Below are positions 16,053-25,092 of a stretch of 64,000 bases of DNA, piece after piece. The stretch spans positions 310,001-374,000 of the forward strand of contig CP015606.1 of the NCBI GenBank assembly GCA_002284915.1. Direction: 5' to 3'. The notes under the pieces were generated by a model. It had not been told where the DNA came from. It worked only from the letters and a program-made list of their open reading frames with translations, and searched no databases. The stretch is from Actinobacteria bacterium IMCC26077 (lineage in GTDB: Bacteria; Actinomycetota; Actinomycetes; Nanopelagicales; Nanopelagicaceae). The position numbers and the translations under genes are program-made. Positions within the stretch are counted from its first letter, which is position 1, and the number at the start of each line of letters is the position of its first letter.

Positions 16053-17312
16053 TTACTTGAAGATACGTTTATTCATAAGGGCTAGCGCAGCAAAGAGATA
16101 GATTACTGAGATCCCAAGTGGCACGGTCCGGGTGAGTCCACTCGTTGGAAGAAAAGCTGCACAAAGTAAGGCGCCCGAAACGATCGCAGCATTTACAACA
16201 ACATCATAAACCGCGAAAACTCGGCCGCGGAAAATATCACTCGTAGTCTGCTGCACGATTGCATCATTTGTTACTTTTACAGCTTGTCCGGCCATGCCGG
16301 TGAAAAAACCCATCATGATCAGCGTTGCTTCATTGAGCGTGAGTGCGAAGATAATGGGCATAACCGCGGCCGCGACCATTGCCCACCTACTCCATGTGAA
16401 GCGATTGATATATCGAGTTGCTGGTGGAGTGATAATTGCGCCAAGCATGATTCCAACCCCAGAGAGCACAAGCGCTAGGGCAAATCCACCCAGGCCAGCA
16501 TCTGGATTTGTCGAATTGTTAAAGGTATTTCGTTCGAGAATTAACGCCATCAAAGTTAAAGCTGTCAGTCCGCCGCGTTGAATCGCGACAACGATTATCG
16601 CGAGGAAACTTGTGGCGTGGTCCGTTAGATAACGGAAACCCTCGCGCATTTCATTAAATCCTTCGTACCAAGCCGGAGCTACCACATGGGGCTCTGGGCC
16701 AAATTCATCTCGTGTCACTCGGAGCGCAAGAAGTGCAGCGATGAGATATCCAAAGGCGGCAACCATGACAAGGGCGGCATCAGCTTGGTCAGAGCTACCA
16801 AAAATATTGAAAAGCTTCCGTAAACCAACGCCAACTCCGCCACCAAGGACAATTGCGAGCGTTCCACCAGTGACGCTCAGCGCGTTAGCGCTGATTAGGT
16901 TTTCTTCACTTACCAAACGTGGCGTTGCTGCGGACAGCCCCGCGAGGATTAGACGATTTATGCCAAATGAAATCAGGACAGTAAAGGTAAGCAATAAACC
17001 AGTGTTTCCAAGGAGTAATACGCAGGCAACAAACAAGAGCACCAACGCGCGAAGGTTATTTGCAAAAAATAGAATCTGTCTTCGGGAAAATTTATCGAGC
17101 AGAGTTCCGACAACAGGTCCAACAAGGGAATAGGGAAGTAGTACCACTGCAAATGCAAATGCCGCCGCTTGCGCGCTAGCTGCTCGCTCCGGCGAAAAGA
17201 GCAAGAAAGCTGCCAGTGCGCTCTGGTAAAGCCCATCAGTTCCTTGCCCCATCCAACGGACGGCGATCAATCTCCAAAATCGACCAAAGTCACTTAATCG
17301 GGGCAGTTGCAT
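16053..17312 (-). CDS. MFS transporter
   Basis: A 419-residue membrane protein with about 11-12 hydrophobic spans. The major-facilitator loop-2 signature region reads VGPVVGTLLDKFSRRQILFFANN (residues about 60-83), and the mid-protein loop EFGPEPHVVAPAWYEGFNEMREGFRYL separates the two six-helix halves. It resembles drug- or metabolite-efflux MFS proteins (MFS_3 type). Divergent from the DUF5318 gene, with only 41 bases between starts. Substrate unknown. Confidence 0.88.
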   Translation of the reverse strand: MQLPRLSDFGRFWRLIAVRWMGQGTDGLYQSALAAFLLFSPERAASAQAAAFAFAVVLLPYSLVGPVVGTLLDKFSRRQILFFANNLRALVLLFVACVLLLGNTGLLLTFTVLISFGINRLILAGLSAATPRLVSEENLISANALSVTGGTLAIVLGGGVGVGLRKLFNIFGSSDQADAALVMVAAFGYLIAALLALRVTRDEFGPEPHVVAPAWYEGFNEMREGFRYLTDHATSFLAIIVVAIQRGGLTALTLMALILERNTFNNSTNPDAGLGGFALALVLSGVGIMLGAIITPPATRYINRFTWSRWAMVAAAVMPIIFALTLNEATLIMMGFFTGMAGQAVKVTNDAIVQQTTSDIFRGRVFAVYDVVVNAAIVSGALLCAAFLPTSGLTRTVPLGISVIYLFAALALMNKRIFK

Positions 17313-17353
17313 ATGGCAAAGACTAGAGCCTAAATACCGATTACCCTTATCTC

Positions 17354-17779
17354 ATGTGGTCGCAACGTTCAATAATCGACTATTCGCTCCAAAAGCGCGC
17401 CACTATTTTCAATTTTCTCAAGAATGCGTTTCATGGCACTGCGAGCGACCCAACAGATGCTGACCCATACCTTTTCAAGGCGGCGAAGTTTCATGGTGAA
17501 GAGACCGATCGCGATTGCCCCCTATGTCGTCGAGAGAAGTTGGTCGAACTCAACTACATCTTTGGCGATGAATTGGGTCAATATTCGGGCAGGCTTAAGT
17601 CAAGTCAAGAGTTAGAAGAACTTGAGAACGAGCTTGGTGAATTTCGTGTGTATGTCGTTGAAATTTGCCAGCGTTGTCGTTGGAATCATCTGCATACCTC
17701 ATATTTATTGGGGGATGGCCGGAAGCGGAAGCCACCCCGTCGGGTGCGCACCCTTGAGGATGAGGATTTCGCTCGGTAA
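17354..17779 (+). CDS. DUF5318 family zinc-ribbon-like protein
   Basis: A 141-residue actinobacterial protein with two Cys-x-x-Cys pairs (CPLCRREK near residue 55 and CQRCRWNH near 107), likely binding one zinc. Family landmarks: QRSIIDYSLQKRA, DADPYLFKAAKFHGEETD, FGDELGQYSGRLKS, LHTSYLLGDGRKRK. It lies immediately before the class A PBP gene, as its homologue (Rv0049) lies before ponA1 in Mycobacterium tuberculosis, so a cell-wall-linked role is plausible but unproven. No strong ribosome site precedes the ATG; translation may be leaderless. Confidence 0.88.
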   Translation: MWSQRSIIDYSLQKRATIFNFLKNAFHGTASDPTDADPYLFKAAKFHGEETDRDCPLCRREKLVELNYIFGDELGQYSGRLKSSQELEELENELGEFRVYVVEICQRCRWNHLHTSYLLGDGRKRKPPRRVRTLEDEDFAR

Positions 17780-17795
17780 TCAGTAACCTACTCTT

Positions 17796-19820
17796 ATGGC
17801 ACAACGGCGCTCTGGACGACGAGTCTCTGGAAAGCGCCTCGCCCTGCGCTGGACGCTCTTCCTCGGGGGCCTCGCCTTTTTCGCAGGTTCGGTCTTACTG
17901 GTTTTCTCCTATTTCACGGTGCAGATTCCAGATCCCAACGCATATGTCACCAGCCAAGCGACCATCCTTGCCTACGATGATGGAACCGAGTTTGCGCGAA
18001 TTGGTGCGCAGAATCGAACGAGCGTTCCCTTAGGAAAGATTCCACTCGATCTCCGCCACGCAGTTCTCGCAGCCGAGAACCGTAATTTCTACAGCGAGCA
18101 CGCAATCAGTCCAACCGGAATCATCAGGGCGCTCTTTAATATGGCTCGAGGTGGTGGCGTACAAGGTGGTTCAACAATCACCCAACAATATGCGAAGACT
18201 GCCTTTTTAACTCCCGATCAAACTATCAAACGAAAGATTCGCGAATTAATCATCGCAATCAAACTTGAGAATATGATGACTAAAGATGAGATTCTTGAGA
18301 ACTATCTCAACACTATTTACTTTGGCCGGGGCGCATATGGAGTAGAGACAGCATCTCAACTTTACTTTGGCAAGAGCGTTCGCGATTTGACCTTACGACA
18401 ATCGGCAGTGCTTGCATCAGTCTTGCGATCACCGGGATATTACGATCCAGGTTTACGTGAAGGTAATGCGGAACGGCTAGCAGCGCGATATCGATACACG
18501 ATACGTGGAATGGTTTCGGCAGGTTGGGCTGATCAGAAATTACTGAAGAATTTGGAAATGCCAAAAGTATTAGCTCGATCTAAAACGGGAATCCTCGCTG
18601 GTCCTAAGGGATATCTCGTCGCTGCTGTTCAAAAAGAGTTGAACAAACTTGGCTTCTCTGACGATAAGTTGATGATTGGTGGCTTAAAGGTCACTACAAC
18701 GTTAAATAAGAAAGCGCAGGAAGCTGCGGTATTGGCAGTAGCGAAAGAGGCGCCAAAAAAAGCGCCTGATGATCTGCATATCGGCTTAGCCGCAGTCCGC
18801 CCGGGAACGGGTGCAATCTTGGCGATGTACGGCGGGCCAGACTATGTGGAGCGCCAATTAAATAATGCCACTCAAGGCATTACTCAAGCAGGCTCGAGCT
18901 TTAAACCTTTTGCTCTGATAGCAGCCCTTGAAGCGGGAGTCGCTCTCGATACCGTGTGGAGCGGTAAATCCCCTCAGACTTTCGATGACAATGGCAAGCC
19001 TTACGAGGTTGCTAATTACGGGAAGAAGTCATTTAAGAATCTCACGCTCCTAGAGGCAACCGAAAAATCCGTCAACACTGTGTATGTCCCGTTAGGAATC
19101 GCTATTGGGCCAGAGAAGGTCATTGACGCGGCGCGCCGAGCGGGAATACCTGAACAAGTCGAAATGGTGCCAACGCCATCAGTAGTTCTTGGTGTAGCCA
19201 GCCCTAAAGTCTTAGATGTCGCTAATTCGTATGCAACATTTGCCGCACAAGGTGTCTACGCAAAACCATTCTTGGTTGTTGAAGTTGGTAATCGCAATGG
19301 TGGCGTGCTTTATAAAGCGAACCCGCAAGGACAGGAAGTCTTCGGAAAAGAGGTAATGGCTGATCTCACATATGCGCTACAAAACGTGGTGAAGTACGGT
19401 TCCGGCTTCGCCGCGCAGAAACTTGGTCGCCCTGCCGCGGGCAAGACGGGAACAAGTCAAGAGAATAGTTCAGCGTGGTGGAATGGATATACCCCACAGA
19501 TTGCGGCATCGGTAGCCTTCTATCGCGATGACTCCACTGAATCGTTACGTGGCATTGGCGGGATGCGCACTTTGACTGGCGGGTCATTCCCCGCACGAAT
19601 TTGGACTGAATTCATGAAAGGCGCACTCAAGGGCGAACCTGTTATTGATTTCCCAGAGCCAGTTTTTATCGGAGAGGATGCGCTCGCCGATGGCTCGATT
19701 TACAACATTATTCCGCGTCCACCAGGATTTGATGATGTGGTGGTACCACCAGCAAACCCAACGCCAACACCTTCTGCGGTTACGACGCCTACTCCCTCAC
19801 CAAGTAAAACCGGTAATTAA
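17796..19820 (+). CDS. ponA: Class A penicillin-binding protein 1A
   Basis: A 674-residue bifunctional peptidoglycan synthase: short cytoplasmic tail, one membrane anchor (residues about 18-45), GT51 glycosyltransferase, then transpeptidase. The GT51 motifs are AAENRNFYSEHAIS and GGSTITQQYAKTAF. The transpeptidase motifs are SSFK (GSSFKPFAL), SVN (KSVNTVY) and KTGTS (GKTGTSQ). A C-terminal Pro/Thr/Ser-rich tail follows, as in actinobacterial ponA. It follows DUF5318, and its stop overlaps the GT87 ATG by one base (TAATG). Confidence 0.97.
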   Translation: MAQRRSGRRVSGKRLALRWTLFLGGLAFFAGSVLLVFSYFTVQIPDPNAYVTSQATILAYDDGTEFARIGAQNRTSVPLGKIPLDLRHAVLAAENRNFYSEHAISPTGIIRALFNMARGGGVQGGSTITQQYAKTAFLTPDQTIKRKIRELIIAIKLENMMTKDEILENYLNTIYFGRGAYGVETASQLYFGKSVRDLTLRQSAVLASVLRSPGYYDPGLREGNAERLAARYRYTIRGMVSAGWADQKLLKNLEMPKVLARSKTGILAGPKGYLVAAVQKELNKLGFSDDKLMIGGLKVTTTLNKKAQEAAVLAVAKEAPKKAPDDLHIGLAAVRPGTGAILAMYGGPDYVERQLNNATQGITQAGSSFKPFALIAALEAGVALDTVWSGKSPQTFDDNGKPYEVANYGKKSFKNLTLLEATEKSVNTVYVPLGIAIGPEKVIDAARRAGIPEQVEMVPTPSVVLGVASPKVLDVANSYATFAAQGVYAKPFLVVEVGNRNGGVLYKANPQGQEVFGKEVMADLTYALQNVVKYGSGFAAQKLGRPAAGKTGTSQENSSAWWNGYTPQIAASVAFYRDDSTESLRGIGGMRTLTGGSFPARIWTEFMKGALKGEPVIDFPEPVFIGEDALADGSIYNIIPRPPGFDDVVVPPANPTPTPSAVTTPTPSPSKTGN

Positions 19821-20989
19821 TGCGTAGTCGCTCACTTCTTCTGAGCGCTTTTGCCACCACTTTTTTCTCATTGCTAATTAGCTATCTCAAATTTGCGCGG
19901 TGTATTCCGGGTGGCTGGATCTCTCCCGATGTCTATCAACATGGATGTTATACAGATATCACTGGGCTTTATGAGGTTCGAGGATTTGCTGTCGATGCTT
20001 GGCCTTTTGGCGCTGGCGAGAAATCTCTTGAATATCCGATACTTTCCGGAATTGGGATCTGGATTATTTCCTTACTTTCCAGAGATGGATCGGATGGATT
20101 ACTCCAATTCTTCCACTGGAATCTATTTGTTATCTCATTGGCTTATGGAGTACTTGTATATCAACTAGCAAAATTAGATAAACAAAGCGCGCTGCTCTTT
20201 GCCTTTTCACCTGCAGTTATATCGGCGCTTTTTATCAATTGGGATATCTGGGCGATTACTCCACTACTTCTTGCGCTCATCTTGCTTTCTCGCCAGAGAT
20301 ATTGGTTTTCTGGAATTGCCTTGGCCATCAGCATTTCCGTCAAGTTCTTCCCGATTATTTTCGTCATTCCTGTGCTACTAAGTTTGGCAGGAAAGAGAGC
20401 GGGACGCATAAGCTTCTATAAAGGTTTGATGCTTGCCTCATTGATAGTCAATTTACCTTTCATGTTGTTTCAATTTGATGGCTGGGCAAAGTTCTATATT
20501 TTTAATTTCAAAAGAGATATCGATTTCGGATCAATCTGGTATCTCGTTTCTCTCAAAGGATCGTGGATTTCTGGTATCAATTGGGTGATTACGCCACTAG
20601 TCATTACTTTGCTATTAGCCACTTACTGGCGATATCGGGGTAACCTGTTCGGCAGCATCTTTCTCAGCTCCGTTATTTTCTTCACTCTAAATAAGGTCTA
20701 TTCACCGCAATATGTTCTATGGCTCGCGCTCGTTGCGATTCTTTACTTCCCAAAGACGCGAACGTTTTACGGATTATTTGTAATATGGCAAGGCGGGGAG
20801 TTGCTCTATCAATTCGGTATTTGGCGACATTTACTGACTGTGCTTAATGAAGCTGGTGGAATTAGCACGAATACTTATGTAGATATCTCAGCGTTCCGAA
20901 TTCTTTCATTACTTGCCTTAGCTGGTTACGCGCTATTTCTACTCGAAAACGACCTCATCAAAGGTCGTCGTAGTGAATCGAACGTTTAG
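19820..20989 (+). CDS. GT87/DUF2029-type polyprenyl-phosphate-dependent glycosyltransferase
   Basis: A 389-residue integral membrane protein with about 9-10 spans, a GT-C fold. Conserved features are an early acidic luminal loop (CIPGGWISPDVYQHGCYTDI), the SISVKFFPIIFVIPVLL segment (cytoplasmic KF-P motif) and NKVYSPQYVLWL, typical of GT87 alpha-mannosyltransferases that use polyprenyl-phosphate mannose for lipoglycan synthesis. Gene order ponA-GT87-rpsF matches Rv0050-Rv0051-rpsF in M. tuberculosis, with the femX pair inserted here. Its end overlaps the convergent PLP-enzyme gene by 51 bases. Confidence 0.85.
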   Translation: MRSRSLLLSAFATTFFSLLISYLKFARCIPGGWISPDVYQHGCYTDITGLYEVRGFAVDAWPFGAGEKSLEYPILSGIGIWIISLLSRDGSDGLLQFFHWNLFVISLAYGVLVYQLAKLDKQSALLFAFSPAVISALFINWDIWAITPLLLALILLSRQRYWFSGIALAISISVKFFPIIFVIPVLLSLAGKRAGRISFYKGLMLASLIVNLPFMLFQFDGWAKFYIFNFKRDIDFGSIWYLVSLKGSWISGINWVITPLVITLLLATYWRYRGNLFGSIFLSSVIFFTLNKVYSPQYVLWLALVAILYFPKTRTFYGLFVIWQGGELLYQFGIWRHLLTVLNEAGGISTNTYVDISAFRILSLLALAGYALFLLENDLIKGRRSESNV

Positions 20990-21949
20990 CCCGATCTCTT
21001 CACCAACCTCAGGTGGATTTTCACCCTTGAGGTATAGAAGTGAATTATGCATATGGGGCGCTTCGGCAAAGGGTAATGCGCTGCCATTCCAGCTATATGG
21101 ACTTGGATTCCAGCCAAAGAGGCGCAGTATTGATTTGACGAGCGATTTGATTCCACTAGTTGGAACCTCGAGTCCAATTCCTTGAGCGGTACCGCCGGAG
21201 GCAACAAGCAACCAACCTTTACCTGGAGCTACCTGTCGATACCCAACTCGTTCGCTGGTGGAGATTCGATGGCAATCGATGACAGTCGATGTTGCTGTCA
21301 GGCTGGTGCGCGCGCCAAGCCAAAGATCTGTTCCTACCCGAACGCGCCAGCGAAGTTGGGGCCAACTCTTCTTCAATGAGAGTAGGTCGTCAGCGGAAAT
21401 ATGTGAGATCCATATTGTGCTTTGGTAGCGCGCAGGAGCAATCTGCAATCCATCAAGTCCGGTTAGTTGGGCACTCACCCACTCCACTGCTGAGCTCTTC
21501 TGGTCTATAGGAAGATGAAGTGCGAGCCCTTCACATCGTCCGGAGTTTGAGTATTCATTGAGAGCGGTTGCGACGTCAGCAAGTGTAAATCCATGGCGCT
21601 TTACTGGCGAGAGTAGTTCGATGACAAAACGTTTTGGTTTGTGGTCTCCAAAACTCTTACTTACTGGCGCAATGGTATGGATAACCCACTCCTCTTCAAG
21701 GCGGGAATCTGGAGCTAATAAGAGGACATCACCCTCGAATTGAGAACGAATCGCTGCTGCCTCATCGGCGCTATAGCAAGCGACGCATTGAGCGTTAAAT
21801 GAGGTTGATTCGCGCGCCAGAGTGGGAATCCCAAAACCATAACCATTCCCTTTAATTACTGGAACGAGATCACCCTGATGCCGGGCTACATAATGAGCAA
21901 TATGGTGGCGCCAGCGCTCGGCATCCACATGCAAAGTCAATGTGCTCAT
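20939..21949 (-). CDS. PLP-dependent alanine-racemase-like protein
   Basis: A 336-residue fold-type III PLP protein. The Schiff-base Lys is in LVPVIKGNGYGFG, equivalent to the VKANAYGHG motif of alanine racemase. SGRCEGLALHLPID fits the phosphate-side barrel strands, and a C-terminal beta domain is present (SERVGYRQVAPGKGWLLV). It is shorter than Alr (about 370), and the Alr acid-base Tyr and surrounding motifs of the C-domain are not clear, so racemase activity is uncertain. Cotranscribed 12 bases after a FemX gene, implying a role in peptidoglycan peptide modification. Overlaps the GT87 gene tail by 51 bases. Confidence 0.72.
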   Translation of the reverse strand: MSTLTLHVDAERWRHHIAHYVARHQGDLVPVIKGNGYGFGIPTLARESTSFNAQCVACYSADEAAAIRSQFEGDVLLLAPDSRLEEEWVIHTIAPVSKSFGDHKPKRFVIELLSPVKRHGFTLADVATALNEYSNSGRCEGLALHLPIDQKSSAVEWVSAQLTGLDGLQIAPARYQSTIWISHISADDLLSLKKSWPQLRWRVRVGTDLWLGARTSLTATSTVIDCHRISTSERVGYRQVAPGKGWLLVASGGTAQGIGLEVPTSGIKSLVKSILRLFGWNPSPYSWNGSALPFAEAPHMHNSLLYLKGENPPEVGEEIGLNVRFTTTTFDEVVFE

Positions 21950-21961
21950 ATCGGTATCTTC

Positions 21962-23086
21962 TCACCGTCTATTCAGATATGCACGAAAGGCTAGATAGAG
22001 CAGGGGATTTATCGAGTAATCCCACTCACCCATGACTTCGACGGCGCGTCCGCCAACGCCGACTTTGAATTGTAAGAGACCTGCGTGTGGGTTCGATTTA
22101 TCGAGCGTTGCGGTGATGCCACGCAAGTCGTAAATGTGCGCATCTTTCTGTAAAGAGCGTTCCATCATCGCCCACTGGAGCGCATTACTTGGGCGGGCTT
22201 CTCGCCCTTCAGTGCTGGAGGCGCCATAGAGATACCAGGTATGGAACCCAAGCTCGATGTAGATAGCTGCCGCCACTACTTTGCTATTCCACTCGGCGAT
22301 AAAGAGAATCAGATCTGGTTCTTTAGAATCAATATTGAATGCATCCCACATCTGCTGAAAGTATGAGAGTGGCCTAGGTGTGAAGTTATCGCGAGCAGCA
22401 GTCTCGATGTAGACGCGGTGAAATTCGCCAAGATCTTCCCGAGCGCCGATCCTTACCCTTACACCTTCATTCTCACTCTTCTTGATATTCCTTCGCCATA
22501 GTTGATTGAAGCCGGCGAGTAAATCATCACGCGATTTATCCTTAATCGGAAGCTGATAGAGAAATCTTGGTTGCCCAGCACCAAATCCATCGGGATCATC
22601 GTTGCTTGGAGTAAAGCCGCGTGCTTTCAAGATGTTTTCAAGTGAGTGCGCAGCCGGATTAACGTAAGAAGGTGTGATCTCATTAAGCGATGAGATACTT
22701 TCATCGGCGAGCGCGCTTTTGATGAGATCTGCTTCCCAGCGAGCTTTGACAACCATTGGCCCGATCCGAAGCGCGAATGCTCCTTCTTGCTTTGCGTATG
22801 CAGCGAGAAGTTCGAGCGCGCTCTCATATTTATCTAATGGAAGCGCGGGACCTTCTGGAATGTAGAAGAAGAATTTATTGAGCCGTGGAGTTTTTCGGGC
22901 GAGGATCAGGGCTGCGCCGACCAGTTCACTGTTGCCTGGCCCATCGAAGAAGCCAATTGAACGTGAGCGCCATGCCCCCTTTTTCACACCGCCCCAGGAA
23001 GGGGATTGCAGGAATGAAGGGTCGAGCTCACTCCTATATATAAGGAATGACTGGTGCTCCGCGCTTGAAATCGGGCGAATCTCCAC
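21962..23086 (-). CDS. FemX/FemAB-type peptidoglycan bridge aminoacyltransferase
   Basis: A 374-residue double-GNAT protein of the FemABX group, which adds amino acids from aminoacyl-tRNA to the lysine or ornithine side chain of lipid II. Visible: QSPSWGGVKKGAWR near residue 28 (Fem signature), KFFFYIPEGPAL, LRIGPMV, FIAEWNSKVVAAAIYIELGFHTWYLYGASS, and YDLRGI followed by GLLQFKVGVGG near the C-terminus. GTG start at 23086; no better start is seen. It pairs with the alanine-racemase-like gene, and together they suggest a modified interpeptide bridge. The amino acid added is unknown. Confidence 0.87.
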   Translation of the reverse strand: MEIRPISSAEHQSFLIYRSELDPSFLQSPSWGGVKKGAWRSRSIGFFDGPGNSELVGAALILARKTPRLNKFFFYIPEGPALPLDKYESALELLAAYAKQEGAFALRIGPMVVKARWEADLIKSALADESISSLNEITPSYVNPAAHSLENILKARGFTPSNDDPDGFGAGQPRFLYQLPIKDKSRDDLLAGFNQLWRRNIKKSENEGVRVRIGAREDLGEFHRVYIETAARDNFTPRPLSYFQQMWDAFNIDSKEPDLILFIAEWNSKVVAAAIYIELGFHTWYLYGASSTEGREARPSNALQWAMMERSLQKDAHIYDLRGITATLDKSNPHAGLLQFKVGVGGRAVEVMGEWDYSINPLLYLAFRAYLNRR

Positions 23087-23162
23087 AGGTGGAGCCTACG
23101 GCCCTCCCCAGCGATTTCCCTCGTGTCGCCAGGGGGCGATAGATTAGGTCCTACGCAATAAC

Positions 23163-23213
23163 CCTCCTGCTACGGAACGACCGTAGCCGTTTAGTCCAGA
23201 GGAGGTGGGGATT
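23163..23213 (+). promoter_or_regulatory. S6:S18-type ribosomal-protein leader of rpsF
   Basis: CCTCCT (23163-23168) can pair with AGGAGG (23200-23205), which is the rpsF ribosome site. Inside lies a hairpin CTACGG/CCGTAG (23170-23175 / 23181-23186), followed at once by an unpaired CCG (23187-23189). A helix closing over the ribosome site, plus a CCG next to the inner hairpin, is the known form of the leader bound by the S6:S18 complex for feedback repression. Both target proteins are encoded downstream. Confidence 0.7.
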
Positions 23214-23501
23214 ATGCGACGTTACGAAATGATGGTCATCCTCGACCCAGATCTTGAGGAACGGACCGTTGCTCCTTCACTAGAGACATATCTCAAAATC
23301 ATCAAGGATTCTGGTGGTTCAGTAGATCGTCTCGATATTTGGGGTCGCCGCCGAATGGCATTCGAAATTGCAAAGAAGCCTGAGGGCATCTATGCAGTTG
23401 TCGATATGAAATGCGAACCGGCAGCAATCAAAGAGTTGGATCGCCAGCTCAATCTCAACGAAGCAGTGCTTCGCACAAAAGTAATCCGTCCCGGTAAGTA
23501 A
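23214..23501 (+). CDS. rpsF: 30S ribosomal protein S6
   Basis: A 95-residue small-subunit protein that binds S18 and 16S rRNA. Full-length with the family start [17 protein letters not shown], then [12 protein letters not shown] and [10 protein letters not shown] chose ATG 23214 over an in-frame GTG at 23205, which would lie inside the GGAGG ribosome site. First gene of rpsF-ssb-rpsR-rplI. Likely autoregulated with S18 through the leader at 23163-23213. Confidence 0.97.
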   Translation: MRRYEMMVILDPDLEERTVAPSLETYLKIIKDSGGSVDRLDIWGRRRMAFEIAKKPEGIYAVVDMKCEPAAIKELDRQLNLNEAVLRTKVIRPGK

Positions 23502-23541
23502 GACTTAGTAACTACGAGTAGATAGAGAAGAAGGTATACAG

Positions 23542-24030
23542 ATGGCTGCTGGAGATACAGTAATCACCATCATCGGCAATTTAGTTGACGATCCAGAGTT
23601 GCGCTTTACACCCAACGGTGCGGCAGTTGCGAAGTTTCGCATCGCCTCTACACCACGTTACCTCGATAAAGGAACGAACGAGTGGAAAGATGGCGATTCA
23701 CTCTATCTTTCATGCAATGTTTGGCGACAAGCTGCTGAGAATGTTGCCGAATCACTTACCCGCGGGATGCGAGTCATCGTCCAAGGACGATTGAAGCAAC
23801 GCTCATACGAGACGAAAGAGGGCGAGAAGCGCACCGTGTATGAGATTGAGGTCGACGAGGTCGGTCCATCGCTACGGAACGCAACCGCCAAGGTCTCAAA
23901 GACCAATCGAGCAGGCGCAGGCGCTGGCAATAGCGCAGGTGGCGCAAGTAGCGGCGGCAACGACGATCCATGGGCTGCATCAGGCTCGTGGGGTTCACCA
24001 GTCGGCGCCAATGATGAGCCACCCTTCTAA
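23542..24030 (+). CDS. ssb: Single-stranded DNA-binding protein
   Basis: A 162-residue SSB: an N-terminal OB fold (about residues 1-115, [31 protein letters not shown]), a Gly/Ala/Ser-rich linker (residues about 125-148) and the acidic protein-recruitment tail ending DEPPF. It protects single-stranded DNA and recruits replication and repair partners. Standard position between rpsF and rpsR, so it is cotranscribed with ribosomal proteins and dnaB lies just downstream. Confidence 0.97.
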   Translation: MAAGDTVITIIGNLVDDPELRFTPNGAAVAKFRIASTPRYLDKGTNEWKDGDSLYLSCNVWRQAAENVAESLTRGMRVIVQGRLKQRSYETKEGEKRTVYEIEVDEVGPSLRNATAKVSKTNRAGAGAGNSAGGASSGGNDDPWAASGSWGSPVGANDEPPF

Positions 24031-24068
24031 ACCAAATATCTAATTACCAATATTTAAAGGAGAGAAAA

Positions 24069-24338
24069 ATGGGATCCAAAGAGAAAAAAGGAAAGGCCCC
24101 TCGTGGCAAAGCTGCTGCGCAGCTCAAGCCATTTAAGAAGAAGCCAAATCCACTCGACAAGCTTGATTACATCGATTACAAAGATACAAATCTGCTCCGT
24201 CGCTTCATCTCTGATCGCGGCAAGATTCGTTCGCGCCGTATCACTGGCGTAAGCGTCCAACAGCAGCGCGAGCTCGCACGTGCAATCAAGAATGCACGGG
24301 AGATGGCGCTTCTTCCCTACACCTCGACGGCTCGCTAA
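24069..24338 (+). CDS. rpsR: 30S ribosomal protein S18
   Basis: An 89-residue small-subunit protein with a Lys-rich N-terminal tail followed by [22 protein letters not shown] and the core [30 protein letters not shown]. It has no CxxC zinc pair, so it is a C-minus form. A GGAGAG ribosome site precedes the ATG. It partners with S6 both in the ribosome and in binding the proposed rpsF leader. Confidence 0.97.
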   Translation: MGSKEKKGKAPRGKAAAQLKPFKKKPNPLDKLDYIDYKDTNLLRRFISDRGKIRSRRITGVSVQQQRELARAIKNAREMALLPYTSTAR

Positions 24339-24352
24339 GGGGGAGTGACGAT

Positions 24353-24799
24353 ATGAAACTCATCCTTACTCAAGAGGTAGCAGGGCTTGGCCATCCAGGA
24401 GATGTCGTAACCGTCAAAGATGGTTTCGGACGGAACTTCCTCATCCCGCGCGGCAAGGCAATCGCCTGGTCACTCGGTGGCGAGAAGCAGATCACCTCGA
24501 TCCGCCGCGCACGTAAGGCTCGCGAGATTCGCGATGTCGAGCATGCCCGCGAGATCAAAGCAGCGCTCGAAGGCGCTGGCGTCAAGGTTGGCGCAAAAGT
24601 TGGTAGCGCTGGTCGTCTCTTCGGTTCAGTAACCGAGAAAGATATTGCGCTCGCCGTCAAGGCATCGACCGGAATCGAACTCGATCGCCATCGCATCAAG
24701 ACCAATGGTCACATCAAGACCCTCGGTCGCCACGTGGTCAAGATTTCCCTTGCTTCAAATGTTTCGGCAAATGTTGCAGTAGAGGTTGTTCCTGCCTAA
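24353..24799 (+). CDS. rplI: 50S ribosomal protein L9
   Basis: A 148-residue large-subunit protein. The N-terminal rRNA-binding domain (MKLILTQEVAGLGHPGDVVTVKDGFGRNFLIPRGKA) is joined by a long central helix to a C-terminal domain with GRLFGSVTEKDIA and IKTLGRHVVKISL. Its 14-base gap from rpsR contains GGGGGAGTGA. It is the last gene before the terminator at 24820. Confidence 0.97.
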   Translation: MKLILTQEVAGLGHPGDVVTVKDGFGRNFLIPRGKAIAWSLGGEKQITSIRRARKAREIRDVEHAREIKAALEGAGVKVGAKVGSAGRLFGSVTEKDIALAVKASTGIELDRHRIKTNGHIKTLGRHVVKISLASNVSANVAVEVVPA

Positions 24800-24819
24800 G
24801 AAATAACAGAAGTGAGCGC

Positions 24820-24846
24820 GGCCCTCGAGATTTCTCGAGGGCCTTC
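24820..24846 (+). terminator. Rho-independent terminator after rplI
   Basis: A perfect 10-bp stem GGCCCTCGAG / CTCGAGGGCC with a four-base loop (ATTT), followed by TTCGCTTT. It sits 20 bases after the L9 stop and separates the ribosomal operon from dnaB. The T-run is imperfect. Confidence 0.85.
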
Positions 24847-25092
24847 GCTTTGGTATCGGTCGCTCTGTTCATCAGGTGAGATGGCGAGAAATTTTCTCTC
24901 TCCACAGCCCATCCCCGCCAATTATGCAGGTGGGGGGAGCGAACTCCCCAGAAACTGCCATTTTCTCCACAGGTCATCAACAGCCAGAAGCGGCTTACCC
25001 ACACCACCCCCAACACCCGCGTGCACACCCTGGCGAGCTTTGTCAGCTGGCACTTCTATAGTCACGCTTAGTTAATTAACTGGAGGTGCCCC
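24847..25092 (+). promoter_or_regulatory. Non-coding gap with dnaB promoter region
   Basis: No ORF with coding character is seen here. A -10-like TATAGT lies at 25057-25062, and GGAGG (25082 on) is the dnaB ribosome site. Two TCTCCACAG words (near 24898 and 24964) resemble weak DnaA boxes, but there are too few to argue for an origin. Confidence 0.45.

Noticed and set aside
24890-24980. Two TCTCCACAG words near dnaB as a replication origin
   Set aside because: Only two imperfect DnaA-box-like words, no AT-rich unwinding stretch and no dnaA/dnaN nearby.
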